In this document: piece after piece, positions 36,187-44,420 of the stretch
Position numbering within the stretch: position 1 is the first letter of the stretch
Layout of the letters: the number at the start of each line of letters is the position of its first letter
Origin: Glutamicibacter creatinolyticus
GTDB lineage: Bacteria; Actinomycetota; Actinomycetes; Actinomycetales; Micrococcaceae
Length of the DNA stretch: 64,000 nt
Reading direction: 5' to 3'
NCBI RefSeq assembly: GCF_006094275.1
Contig: NZ_CP034412.1
Coordinates: 2,790,001 to 2,854,000 of the forward strand
Notes under the pieces: generated by a model
The model's input: the letters and a program-made list of their open reading frames with translations, nothing else
Databases searched by the model: none
What the model was told of the DNA's origin: nothing
Position numbers and translations under genes: made by a program

Positions 36187-37565
36187 TGCGTATCGCCGTC
36201 GTCGGTGACCTGCTGCTGGACCGCGACCTGTCCGGGCAGGCCACCCGGCTCAGCCCCGACGCCCCGGTGCCGGTGGTCGATGTGCAGGATGACAGCTACC
36301 GGGCCGGCGGCGCCGGACTGGTGGCCAGGATGCTGGCCGGGGACGGGCACCAGGTGGTGCTGGTCTCCGTGCTCGGGGATGACGCCGCCGCGCACCGGCT
36401 GCGCGGGGCGCTGGCGGGCCTGGAACTGGCCTGCGGGCCCTCGGGGGCACCGACCCCGGTCAAGAGCCGGGTGCGCGCCAACGGCCAGGGCGTGGTCCGC
36501 TTTGACGAGGGCTGTGCCCTGCCGCCGGTGCCGCAGGCCACCAGCACCATGCTCGGGGCCATCGCCGGGGCGGACGCCGTGGTGGTGGCCGACTACGGGC
36601 GCCGGGTGGTGGAGAACCCGCGCATCCGCGCGGCCCTGCAGGCCAAGGCCGAAACCCACCCGGTGGTCTGGGACCCGCACCCGGCCGGGGCCCGGCCGGT
36701 GCCCGGCTGCAGCGCGATCACCCCGAACCACTCGGAGGCCCTGAAGTTCGCCGGCGCCCTGGGCACCGAACCGGCCCAGGAACCGTCCGCGGCGGCCGCT
36801 GCGCTGCACACCGAGTGGGGGTGCCCGGTCGTGGTCACCCTGGGTGAGCACGGCGCCCTGCTGCAGCACCAGGACGGGCAGCCGGTGCGGCTTCCCGCCC
36901 CGCAGGTCGGCGCCCACGACCCCTGCGGCGCCGGGGACCGGTTCGCCTCCGCGCTCGCGGTGGCCCTGGCCGAGGGCCAGGAGCTGCCCGAGGCGGTGGC
37001 CACCGCGGTGGATGCCGCCGCCGGGTTCCTCGGTTCGGGCGGGGTCGCGGCGCTGGGCGAGCTGCCGGCCGCCACGGCGCGGCCGATGGACGTGGGCACG
37101 GTGGCCGGGGAACCGGACCCGTGGCGGGTCATTGAACAGGTGCGCGGTGCAGAGGGGACCGTGGTCGCCACCGGCGGCTGCTTTGACCTGCTGCACGCCG
37201 GGCACACCCGGACCCTGCAGCAGGCCCGGGCGATGGGTGACTGCCTGATCGTGCTGCTGAACTCGGATGAGTCGGTGCGCCGGCTCAAGGGCAGCACCCG
37301 ACCCATCATTGCCGGAGACGACCGAGCCGAGCTGCTGCTGGCCCTGGACTGCGTGGACGCGGTGGTGATCTTTGACGAGGACACCCCGCACGCGGTGCTG
37401 GAACAGATCCGGCCAGATATCTGGGTCAAGGGCGGGGACTACGACGCGCAGACGCTGCCGGAAACCCCGCTGATTGAATCCTGGGGCGGGCGCAGCGTGA
37501 CCGTCCCCTACCGGGTGGCGCGCTCCACCACGTCGCTGGCAGCCGCGCTGGCCCGGGTCGGCTAG
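36183..37565 (+). CDS. hldE: HldE-like bifunctional heptose 7-P kinase / 1-P adenylyltransferase, copy 1
   Basis: The 460-residue protein has an N-terminal PfkB-type kinase domain (about 1-300: VVGDLLLDRDLSG, YRAGGAGLVARML, catalytic GAGD at 249-252). The C-terminal nucleotidyltransferase domain (about 325-460) has CFDLLHAGH with the HxGH motif at 338-341, LNSDESVRRLKG and IWVKGGDYDAQTLPE. It lacks about 50 residues relative to copy 2, mostly in the kinase half. The first enzyme half makes heptose 1,7-bisphosphate and the second makes ADP-heptose after GmhB acts. ATG 36183 overlaps gmhA by ATGA. Confidence 0.9.
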   Translation: MMRIAVVGDLLLDRDLSGQATRLSPDAPVPVVDVQDDSYRAGGAGLVARMLAGDGHQVVLVSVLGDDAAAHRLRGALAGLELACGPSGAPTPVKSRVRANGQGVVRFDEGCALPPVPQATSTMLGAIAGADAVVVADYGRRVVENPRIRAALQAKAETHPVVWDPHPAGARPVPGCSAITPNHSEALKFAGALGTEPAQEPSAAAAALHTEWGCPVVVTLGEHGALLQHQDGQPVRLPAPQVGAHDPCGAGDRFASALAVALAEGQELPEAVATAVDAAAGFLGSGGVAALGELPAATARPMDVGTVAGEPDPWRVIEQVRGAEGTVVATGGCFDLLHAGHTRTLQQARAMGDCLIVLLNSDESVRRLKGSTRPIIAGDDRAELLLALDCVDAVVIFDEDTPHAVLEQIRPDIWVKGGDYDAQTLPETPLIESWGGRSVTVPYRVARSTTSLAAALARVG

Positions 37566-37624
37566 CCCCGACCAGGATCAGCGGCACAAGAATACCGAAC
37601 AACCACTACCGCAAGGAGTTAGTT

Positions 37625-38329
37625 TTGTCCCAGGACAACCAGAAGCACAATCCCGGACGCGTACTGATCACCGGCGGCAGCTCCGGGCTGGGCGCCGCCG
37701 TTGCCAAGGCGGTCGCCGAGGCCGGCGGCACCCCGGTGGTGCTGGACATCCAGGCGCCGGCCGAGGCCCAGGCGCAGTACTACGAAGTGGATGTCACCGA
37801 CCGTTCAGCGGTGGAGCACGCCGTCGAGCAGGCGGCCGCGGACGGCGGGTTGGACGCGGTGGTGACCGCCGCCGGCATTGACCGCTGCGGCAAACTGGAT
37901 GAGGTCCCGGCGGACCAGTGGGAGCTGGTGCTGGGGGTCAACCTGCTCGGCACGGTCTCCACGGCGCGGGCCGCGCTGCCGCACCTGGAGAAAAGCCATG
38001 GGCGTCTGGTGACCATCGCCTCGACCCTGGCGCTGCGCGGGGTTTCGGATGCGACCGCCTACTGCGCTTCGAAGTTCGGGGTGCTCGGGTTCAGCAAGGC
38101 GCTGGCCGCCGAAACGGCCGGGCGGCTGGGGGTCACCACGATCATCCCCGGCGGCATGGACACCCACTTCTTCGATGACCGCACCGAGCAGTACCGCCCG
38201 GCGGACAACTCCCGGCTCAATGACCCCTCGCGGGTGTCCGGCGCCATCCTGTTCGCGCTCTCCCAGCCGCGGGGCTGCGAGGTGCGCGAACTGCTGATCT
38301 GCCACGAAGGTGAGGATTCCTGGCCGTAA
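37625..38329 (+). CDS. Short-chain dehydrogenase/reductase in the heptose operon
   Basis: The 234-residue classical SDR has the NAD(P) glycine motif GGSSGLG (17-23). The TAAG sequence replaces the usual NNAG stretch, and the catalytic Ser133, Tyr146 and Lys150 lie in the YCASK motif. The TTG start has CAAGGAG upstream. It is the last gene of the operon before a strong terminator. It is not HldD, which is an extended SDR of about 310 residues. It may oxidise or reduce a sugar intermediate or a product of the aldehyde dehydrogenase branch; substrate unknown. Confidence 0.85.
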   Translation: MSQDNQKHNPGRVLITGGSSGLGAAVAKAVAEAGGTPVVLDIQAPAEAQAQYYEVDVTDRSAVEHAVEQAAADGGLDAVVTAAGIDRCGKLDEVPADQWELVLGVNLLGTVSTARAALPHLEKSHGRLVTIASTLALRGVSDATAYCASKFGVLGFSKALAAETAGRLGVTTIIPGGMDTHFFDDRTEQYRPADNSRLNDPSRVSGAILFALSQPRGCEVRELLICHEGEDSWP

Positions 38330-38361
38330 AGAGCGGCCCCAACCACGCTCATTGAAGGCAA

Positions 38362-38399
38362 GGACGCAGCCCCGCACCCGTTGGTGCGGGGCTGCGTCC
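38362..38399 (+). terminator. Terminator of the gmhB-SDR operon
   Basis: A perfect 17-pair GC stem (38362-38378 with 38383-38399) with a CGTT loop lies 32 bases past the SDR stop. Confidence 0.8.
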
Positions 38400-38583
38400 G
38401 TAACTGAAACAGACCGGCGGCTCAAGTCATTCTTTGCGTCTGCTTTGTGCCGGGTAATAAGTACGCTAGGTTGATCTTTGTCACGCGTTCACTTCAAGAG
38501 CACGCGATCGGCCGGGGCCTTTTCTTCCACCTTTCAAGGGTCGCAGTCCCAGCCGCTGTCTTTGCGTATAGAACAGGAAAACC

Positions 38584-39912
38584 ATGACCTCTCGCGTCTC
38601 CGGAGCGCTCCTCTCCACCGCCGTCGTTTCGGGCCTACTGTTGTCGCCCGCTGCGGCGCAGGCCGACGAAACCGTGCAGTCCCCCACCGCAATTGCGGCC
38701 GAATCAAGCGCCCTCCAGGAACCGGCGGCCAATGCACCGGCCGCCCTTCCGGTGCCGTCGGAACCGGTACAACTGAGCGCGGCCGACGTGGCTGAACCGG
38801 TGACAGCGGCTGCCAGCGAGCAGGCCCCGCCGGAGAACGAGCCGGCTGAAGCTGCAACCGACCCGGCCGCTTCGCCTGAGGAAACCGCGGCACCAGCCGA
38901 GAACGGTACCGAGACAGAGCGCACCGAACCGGGACCGGCAGAATCCGCCGCACCCACCGTTGCGGATCAGCCCACCACGGATCAGGCCCCGGCAAACGGC
39001 TCCGGGACGACAGATGAGGACAACTCGCTGGTCACCGAGGTTCCCGGGTCCGCGGAGAAGAATGTCCCCGCCGCCCAATCGGAGGGTGGGCCGGTGCCGA
39101 AGAAGCAGGAAAAGCTGAACCAAGCACCGGAACCGGCCGCGGAAACCCGTGGGGATGACACAAGGAATCTTGCATCCCTCTTCGCGGCCAACGTCAATGG
39201 CGTGTCCTTCGACGACGAGGACGCGTTCTGGGATTACCTTGATGAACGCTTCCCCCAGGTCGATGAAAATTGGACGGAAGAACAATGGGAGGCCTTCTTC
39301 AAGACTGCTCAGGGCCGGGAATGGGACCGTCTCGTCGATGAATACCTGGAACAGTCCAGCATCGAGGACCCGGACCTCTCCGATGAAGAACAGGCCTGGC
39401 TCGATGAGGTGCTGCGCCTGCTGCCGGAAGGCAGCGAAAGCTGGGACGAAGCACAGTGGGAGCAGTTCTTCAGCACCGATCAGGGTAGGGGACTGCTCGG
39501 GATCTTCCTCGGCATCGAGTTCGATATGGCCCAAAGCGAGGCCGAGCTGAAGGAACTGATCGAAAGCTACCGGGAGCTCTTGGAGGGCGAGGACGCTGCC
39601 TGGTTTGAGGACTTCCTCGCCTGGTACTTCGGCGATCAGACCGAGAGCGGCAACGACAAGGGCAAGGGTGAGGTGAAGCCCTCCAGCAATGCGTCACCAC
39701 AAGCCGCCAAGACGCCGGAGGCCACGATCGTCGGCGCAGCCGTTGCGCACAAGGTCGACACCGAAGACGCCGCTCAGGCCAAGGCCCCGGCAAGTGATGC
39801 CGCGCTGGCCGACACCGGGTTTGGCGGCGTGCTCGCCGCCGGTGCCGGCCTGCTGGTGATCCTTCTTGGCGGCGTGTTCCTGCGCCTGGCCCGGAAGAAC
39901 ACCGCCCGGTAG
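38584..39912 (+). CDS. Sortase-anchored surface protein with duplicated W-EQWE-FF module
   Basis: The 442-residue protein has a Sec signal peptide (cleavage near AAAQA-DE, residue 27) and a Pro/Ala/Glu/Thr-rich extended region of about 160 residues. An acidic helical domain (about 200-350), an LADTG sorting motif (408-412), a membrane segment and a basic RLARKNTAR tail follow. LAXTG is the motif used by class E sortases of high-GC Gram-positives. The helical domain holds two related 16-mers at 230-245 and 287-302 (11 identical positions), beginning W, with EQWE/AQWE, FF and QGR. No known domain is recognised. It lies between the heptose operons. Confidence 0.8.
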   Translation: MTSRVSGALLSTAVVSGLLLSPAAAQADETVQSPTAIAAESSALQEPAANAPAALPVPSEPVQLSAADVAEPVTAAASEQAPPENEPAEAATDPAASPEETAAPAENGTETERTEPGPAESAAPTVADQPTTDQAPANGSGTTDEDNSLVTEVPGSAEKNVPAAQSEGGPVPKKQEKLNQAPEPAAETRGDDTRNLASLFAANVNGVSFDDEDAFWDYLDERFPQVDENWTEEQWEAFFKTAQGREWDRLVDEYLEQSSIEDPDLSDEEQAWLDEVLRLLPEGSESWDEAQWEQFFSTDQGRGLLGIFLGIEFDMAQSEAELKELIESYRELLEGEDAAWFEDFLAWYFGDQTESGNDKGKGEVKPSSNASPQAAKTPEATIVGAAVAHKVDTEDAAQAKAPASDAALADTGFGGVLAAGAGLLVILLGGVFLRLARKNTAR

Positions 39913-39942
39913 CGGCGTCGTTCCGCTAGCGGCACTCAATGA

Positions 39943-39985
39943 CGCGGGGCGAAGCGGACCGGTAGACGGTTCGCTTCGCCCCGCG
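39943..39985. terminator. Bidirectional terminator between surface protein and GT9 copy 3
   Basis: A 14-pair perfect GC stem (39943-39956 with 39972-39985) extends inward by five more pairs. It separates two convergent genes. Confidence 0.75.
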
Positions 39986-40020
39986 GTGTTCTCCTCTGCG
40001 TTTCGGGCTGCGGGCGTTGG

Positions 40021-41208
40021 CTACTCGGTCGCGCTCTGCAGCTGGCGTCCTGCCGAGAGCAGCTCGCCGCTGGCGGTCAGGTCGGTGATATTCGCATAAA
40101 CCTCATCCACGCTCACCGCAGCGGTCAGCGGGAAGGTGTGGTCGCAGCGCGGGGCATTCCATCCCACCTGGGTCACGTCGATGCCGCATTCCGGGCAGTG
40201 CGTCACCCAGCCCAGGTGCACCCGGTGGCGGCTGCGCTCCAGCGGGGCGGCCATGATCATGTTCCCGGCCCAGAAGATTCCCACGGTGGGGGTCCCCACC
40301 GCCTGGGCCAGGTGACGCGGCCCGCTGTCATTGCCCAGCATGACATCCGCGGACTCCAGCACCCCGACCAGGCCCGGGAGGCTGAGCTTCCCGGCCAGCA
40401 CGTGCACGGCCTCGCGCTGCTCGGCGGGCACCTGCTCCCAGATCCGCCGGCACAGTTCGGCCTCCGCCCCGGCACCGACCAGCAGCACCTGGTAGCCGTC
40501 GGTCACGGCCCGGGTGGCCAGGGCGGCGAACGACTCGACCGGCCACTGCCGGCGTGCGTCGGAGGCTCCGGGGTGGATCGCCAGGCGCGGTGCCCGGCGC
40601 CCGGCGGCGTCCGGCAGGCTGCGGGCCAGTGCCTCCAACGCCGTGCGTGCCTCGTCCCGGTCGTGTTCGGTCACCTCGATGCGCGGGCTCAACGCGGTGG
40701 TGGTGGCCCCGGCCATCCCGGCCACCTCCAGGGCCCGAAGGACCTCGTGCTGGTAGTAGTGGTACGGGATGGTGCGTTCAAGTTCCGCCGCGTCCTCGGT
40801 GCGGGTGCCCACCGTGTGCTTCGCGCCCAGTTCCAGCAGGAAGGGGTTGGAGAACCGTCCCCCGCCGTGTACCTGCACGGCCAGGTCGAACTCGCGTTCA
40901 CGCATCCTGGCCAGGAAGTCCTGCACCTGCTGCGCATCCGCGGCAGCGTCCCCGCTGCCGCCCGGGCGCACACCTTCGGCGAAGGGCAGCACCGCCACCT
41001 CATCCACCGGTCCGGGCCTGCCGGCCAGCAGTTCGGCATGCAGCGGAGTGCCCAGCAGCGTGATCCGGGCCTGCGGATAGGCCGCGGCCAGCGCATGAAT
41101 GGCCGGCATGGCAAACAGCAGGTCTCCCAACCCGCCGCCACGCAGCACGGCGATGCTCCCAATGGATTCGAAAGGTGGGGCCACGGGCCCGACGGCGGTC
41201 TCGTTCAT
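40021..41208 (-). CDS. Glycosyltransferase family 9 (heptosyltransferase-like), copy 3
   Basis: The 395-residue GT-B enzyme begins ..SIAVLRGGGLGDLLFAMPAIHALAAAYP and carries LAIHPGASDARRQWPVESFAAL and MLGNDSGPRHLAQAVGTPTVGIFW. The C-terminal CPECGIDVTQVGWNAPRCDH has three cysteines and a histidine, possibly structural. ATG 41208 is chosen for AAGGAG upstream. It is divergent from the aldehyde dehydrogenase-hldE-GT2 operon with a 257-base gap, mirroring the arrangement of copy 1 with gmhB. Confidence 0.86.
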   Translation of the reverse strand: MNETAVGPVAPPFESIGSIAVLRGGGLGDLLFAMPAIHALAAAYPQARITLLGTPLHAELLAGRPGPVDEVAVLPFAEGVRPGGSGDAAADAQQVQDFLARMREREFDLAVQVHGGGRFSNPFLLELGAKHTVGTRTEDAAELERTIPYHYYQHEVLRALEVAGMAGATTTALSPRIEVTEHDRDEARTALEALARSLPDAAGRRAPRLAIHPGASDARRQWPVESFAALATRAVTDGYQVLLVGAGAEAELCRRIWEQVPAEQREAVHVLAGKLSLPGLVGVLESADVMLGNDSGPRHLAQAVGTPTVGIFWAGNMIMAAPLERSRHRVHLGWVTHCPECGIDVTQVGWNAPRCDHTFPLTAAVSVDEVYANITDLTASGELLSAGRQLQSATE

Positions 41209-41465
41209 TATCTCCTTGCCTTTCCTGCCACACATGCTCCCGGGGCGCATTCGCGCCGTCAGATGGGCTTCTGAGGGCATACCCTACCGCCGGGCGGAGG
41301 TTGGCAACGTGATCCTGAGCACTTGCCGGGAACTTGGGTCCGCGGTGACTGAAATGCCGCCAAGCGGGTACCTCAGCGGTAGCAGGGCCTTGTGGACACC
41401 TTGGGTGCCCGGGGCCGCTGAACCAGAGCTTTGAGAGCTGATTTTCTGACTGAAGGAGGAACGCG

Positions 41466-42875
41466 ATGTCCACCGCTCCGGCACCAAGCACGCAAGCAGA
41501 CCGCGACACCGGGCAAATGGTGATCATGGATCCGGCCACCGGCGAGCAGGTCGGCTCCCTCCCCATCGCCGGCCCCGAGGAAGCCCACCGGGCCCTGGCC
41601 GCCGCCCGCACGGCAGCCGCCGACTGGGCCGCCACCAGTCCTGCCGAGCGCGGCCAGCTGCTGCACCGGGCCGCGCAGGCCCTGGAGGACGCCGCCGAGG
41701 AACTGGCCGAGCTGAACCGCCGGGAAACCGGCAAGCCGCTGCAGGATTCCCTGGGCGGGGTGCAGGCCGGGGCCGCGACGCTGCGCCAGTACGCCGAGCT
41801 GGGCCCGGTGCACCGCGGGCACTCCCTGTGCGGTGACCAGCTGGCCACCAACTACACGGTCAGTGAACCGCGCGGCGTGGCACTGCTGCTCACCCCCTGG
41901 AACGACCCGGTCGCGGTGGCGGCCGGACTGATCGGGGCCGCACTGGTCACCGGCAACACCGTGGTGCACAAGCCCAGCGAACGCTGCCCGCAGGTGGGCG
42001 CGCGGCTGGGCGAGCTGCTCGAACCGATCTTCGCCCCCGGGGTGTTCAGCACCGTGCTCGGGGATGCCGCCACCGGGCGGGTGCTAAGCGAGGCCGGGCA
42101 GGCGCAGGTGATCGCCCACGTGGGCTCCAGCGCCACCGGCGCCCGGTTGGCCGAGGTCGCCGCCGCCACCTCGGCGCATCTGATCCGTGAAAACGGTGGC
42201 AACGACCCGCTGCTGGTGGATGCCGGGGTGGACCCGCAGTGGGCGGCCGAGCAGGCCGCGCTGGGCTGCTTCGCCAACGCCGGGCAGATCTGCACCAGCG
42301 TGGAACGCATTTACGTGCACCGGGACATCGCCGCCGAATTCTGCCGGGCCCTGACCGAGCAGGCCCGCCAGCGCAACGCCTCGGGCGACTTCCAGCCGCT
42401 GGTTGACGCCGCCCACCGCGAGGGCGTGCACGAACAGGTGCGCCAGGCACTGGCGAGCGGCGCGGTCGCCGCCGAGGGCGGGATGCTGCCCGAGGGACCC
42501 GGCGCCCACTACCCGGCCACGGTGCTGCTGCAGTGCGCCTCGGGCATGCGCGTCATGGACGAGGAAACCTTCGGACCAATCGCCCCGGTGGAGGTCGTGG
42601 ACGACTTCGAACAGGGACTGGCCAAGGCCCGCGCCGGACGCTATGGGCTGGCCGCCAGCGTGCTCACCGCCGACATCGCCCACCTGCAGCAGGCCGTCGC
42701 CGGGCTGCCGGTGGGCACCGTGAAGGTCAACGCGGTCTTCGGCGGGGCTCCGGGCGGAGCGGCCGAACCCCGCGGGGACAGCGGCGCCGGCTTCGGCTAC
42801 GGGCCGGAGCTGTTGGATGAATTCACGCTCACCAAGGTCGTCCACGTGAGCGCCCCGGAACGGAGGACCCCATGA
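41466..42875 (+). CDS. Aldehyde dehydrogenase family protein
   Basis: The 469-residue NAD(P)-dependent dehydrogenase has LTPWNDPVAVAAGLIGAALVTGNTVVHKPSE (cofactor site) and a modified Glu motif (LIRENGGNDPLL rather than ELGGK.P). The catalytic Cys276 is in NAGQICTS, and EETFGPIAPV is near the C-terminus. GAAGGAGG precedes the ATG. It overlaps hldE copy 2 by ATGA, so it is translationally coupled to heptose activation. It might oxidise a sugar aldehyde or a degradation product; the family alone does not tell. Confidence 0.87.
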   Translation: MSTAPAPSTQADRDTGQMVIMDPATGEQVGSLPIAGPEEAHRALAAARTAAADWAATSPAERGQLLHRAAQALEDAAEELAELNRRETGKPLQDSLGGVQAGAATLRQYAELGPVHRGHSLCGDQLATNYTVSEPRGVALLLTPWNDPVAVAAGLIGAALVTGNTVVHKPSERCPQVGARLGELLEPIFAPGVFSTVLGDAATGRVLSEAGQAQVIAHVGSSATGARLAEVAAATSAHLIRENGGNDPLLVDAGVDPQWAAEQAALGCFANAGQICTSVERIYVHRDIAAEFCRALTEQARQRNASGDFQPLVDAAHREGVHEQVRQALASGAVAAEGGMLPEGPGAHYPATVLLQCASGMRVMDEETFGPIAPVEVVDDFEQGLAKARAGRYGLAASVLTADIAHLQQAVAGLPVGTVKVNAVFGGAPGGAAEPRGDSGAGFGYGPELLDEFTLTKVVHVSAPERRTP

Positions 42876-44419
42876 AGTCGCCACTAGACCAACTGCACGC
42901 CCTGACCGAACAGGTCCCCCAGCTGCTGGCCGAGGCCGCCCCGGTGGTGGCCGTGGTCGGCGATGTCATGCTTGACGGCTGGTGGCACGGGGACATCGAA
43001 CGCTTCTGCCGTGAGGCCCCGGCCCCGGTGGTGGAGGTCCGTGAACGCTCCTACGCGCCGGGTGGCGCGGCGAACACCGCCATGAACGCCGCCCGGCTGG
43101 GCGGGGCGGTGCGGATGCTGGGGCTGGTGGGCCGGGACCGGGCCGGCATCAGGCTGCGCCAGCTGCTGGAGCAGGAGGGCATCGACACCAGCGCCCTGGT
43201 GGAGCACGAGCAGGCGGCCACCACCACCAAGGACCGGATCATCGGCGGGGACCAGATCCTCTTCCGCCTCGACGAGCAGTCCCGCACCGTGCCCGCCGAG
43301 GCGCTGCAGGCGGTCGCCGACCGGGTGGCCGCGGCCGTGAAGGGGGCGGACGTTGTGGTGGTGTGCGACTACGATTCGGGGATGCTGCGCGGCCAGGTGC
43401 ATGACGCGCTGGTGGCCGAGCTGGCCGACCGCGACCCGGACCAGCTGGTGATCATTGACGCCCACGACCCGCGCCCGTGGGCCGCGCTGGTCCCGGACCT
43501 GGCCACCCCCAACGCTCAGGAGGCCCTGGGCCTGCTGGGGTGGGAGGGCCAGCGCCCGCAGGACCGGGTGGCGCTGCTGCGTGAGCGGCACACCGAGCTG
43601 CTGGCGCAGACCGGGTCCCGGGCGGTGGTGGTCACCCTGGACCAGGAGGGCACCATCTACTTCACCGCCAGCGGCCGCGAACACCGCACGTGGGCGCGGC
43701 CGGTGACCGAGAAGCAGGCCTCGGGGGCCGGGGACACATTCGTGGCCGCCCTGTCGCTGGGCTGCGCGGCCGGGCTGCCGCGCAACATCGCGCTGGAGCT
43801 GGCGCAGGCCGCCGCCACCGTGGTGGTGCACCGTCCGGGCACCTCGGTGTGCAGTACCGCGGACCTGCGGGCCCACCTGGGCGGCGCGTCACGGGTGCAC
43901 TTCAATACGGGGGATCTGGCGCAGGCCATTGCCCGGCACCGTGAGGACGGGCAGAGCGTGGTGCTGACCAACGGCTGTTTTGATGTGCTGCACCGGGGGC
44001 ACACCAGCTACCTGGAGCAGGCCAAGGAGCTGGGTGATGTGCTGGTGGTGGCCCTGAACTCGGATGAGTCGGTGCGCCGGCTCAAGGGCGAGGGGCGGCC
44101 GGTGAATCCGGTCGCCGACCGGGCCGCGGTGATTGAGGCGCTCAGCTGCGTGGACTATGTCACGGTCTTCGACTCGGACACCCCGGTGCCGTTGATCCAG
44201 TCGCTGCAGCCGGAGATCTACGCCAAGGGCGGGGACTACACCGAGCAGATGCTCGCCGAGAGCGCCAGCGTGCGCGAGTACGGCGGTCAGGTGCGGATCC
44301 TGGACTACGTCTCGGATCATTCCACCACCGGACTGCTGCGCCGCATGTCCCAGCAGGGGGCGGCCGGCAACGGCGCGGCGGCCCAGGTCGCCGAACAGTC
44401 CCCGGAAGCGGGAGGCTGA
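42872..44419 (+). CDS. hldE: HldE-like bifunctional heptose 7-P kinase / 1-P adenylyltransferase, copy 2
   Basis: The 515-residue full-length protein has a kinase domain (about 1-330) with VVGDVMLDGWWHGDIERFCREAPAPVV, YAPGGAANTAMNAARLG, DYDSGML and catalytic Asp288 in GAGD. The nucleotidyltransferase domain (about 355-500) has NGCFDVLHRGHTSYLEQAK (HxGH 374-377), LNSDESVRRLKGEGRP and YAKGGDYTEQML. It is closer to canonical E. coli HldE than copy 1. The last 25 residues are low-complexity. ATGA overlap with the aldehyde dehydrogenase; the GT2 gene starts two bases after its stop. Confidence 0.92.
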   Translation: MKSPLDQLHALTEQVPQLLAEAAPVVAVVGDVMLDGWWHGDIERFCREAPAPVVEVRERSYAPGGAANTAMNAARLGGAVRMLGLVGRDRAGIRLRQLLEQEGIDTSALVEHEQAATTTKDRIIGGDQILFRLDEQSRTVPAEALQAVADRVAAAVKGADVVVVCDYDSGMLRGQVHDALVAELADRDPDQLVIIDAHDPRPWAALVPDLATPNAQEALGLLGWEGQRPQDRVALLRERHTELLAQTGSRAVVVTLDQEGTIYFTASGREHRTWARPVTEKQASGAGDTFVAALSLGCAAGLPRNIALELAQAAATVVVHRPGTSVCSTADLRAHLGGASRVHFNTGDLAQAIARHREDGQSVVLTNGCFDVLHRGHTSYLEQAKELGDVLVVALNSDESVRRLKGEGRPVNPVADRAAVIEALSCVDYVTVFDSDTPVPLIQSLQPEIYAKGGDYTEQMLAESASVREYGGQVRILDYVSDHSTTGLLRRMSQQGAAGNGAAAQVAEQSPEAGG

Positions 44420-44420
44420 G

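Noticed and set aside
37625-38329. SDR as the missing HldD epimerase
   Set aside because: It is a 234-residue classical SDR; HldD is an extended SDR of about 310 residues with a different C-terminal substrate domain.
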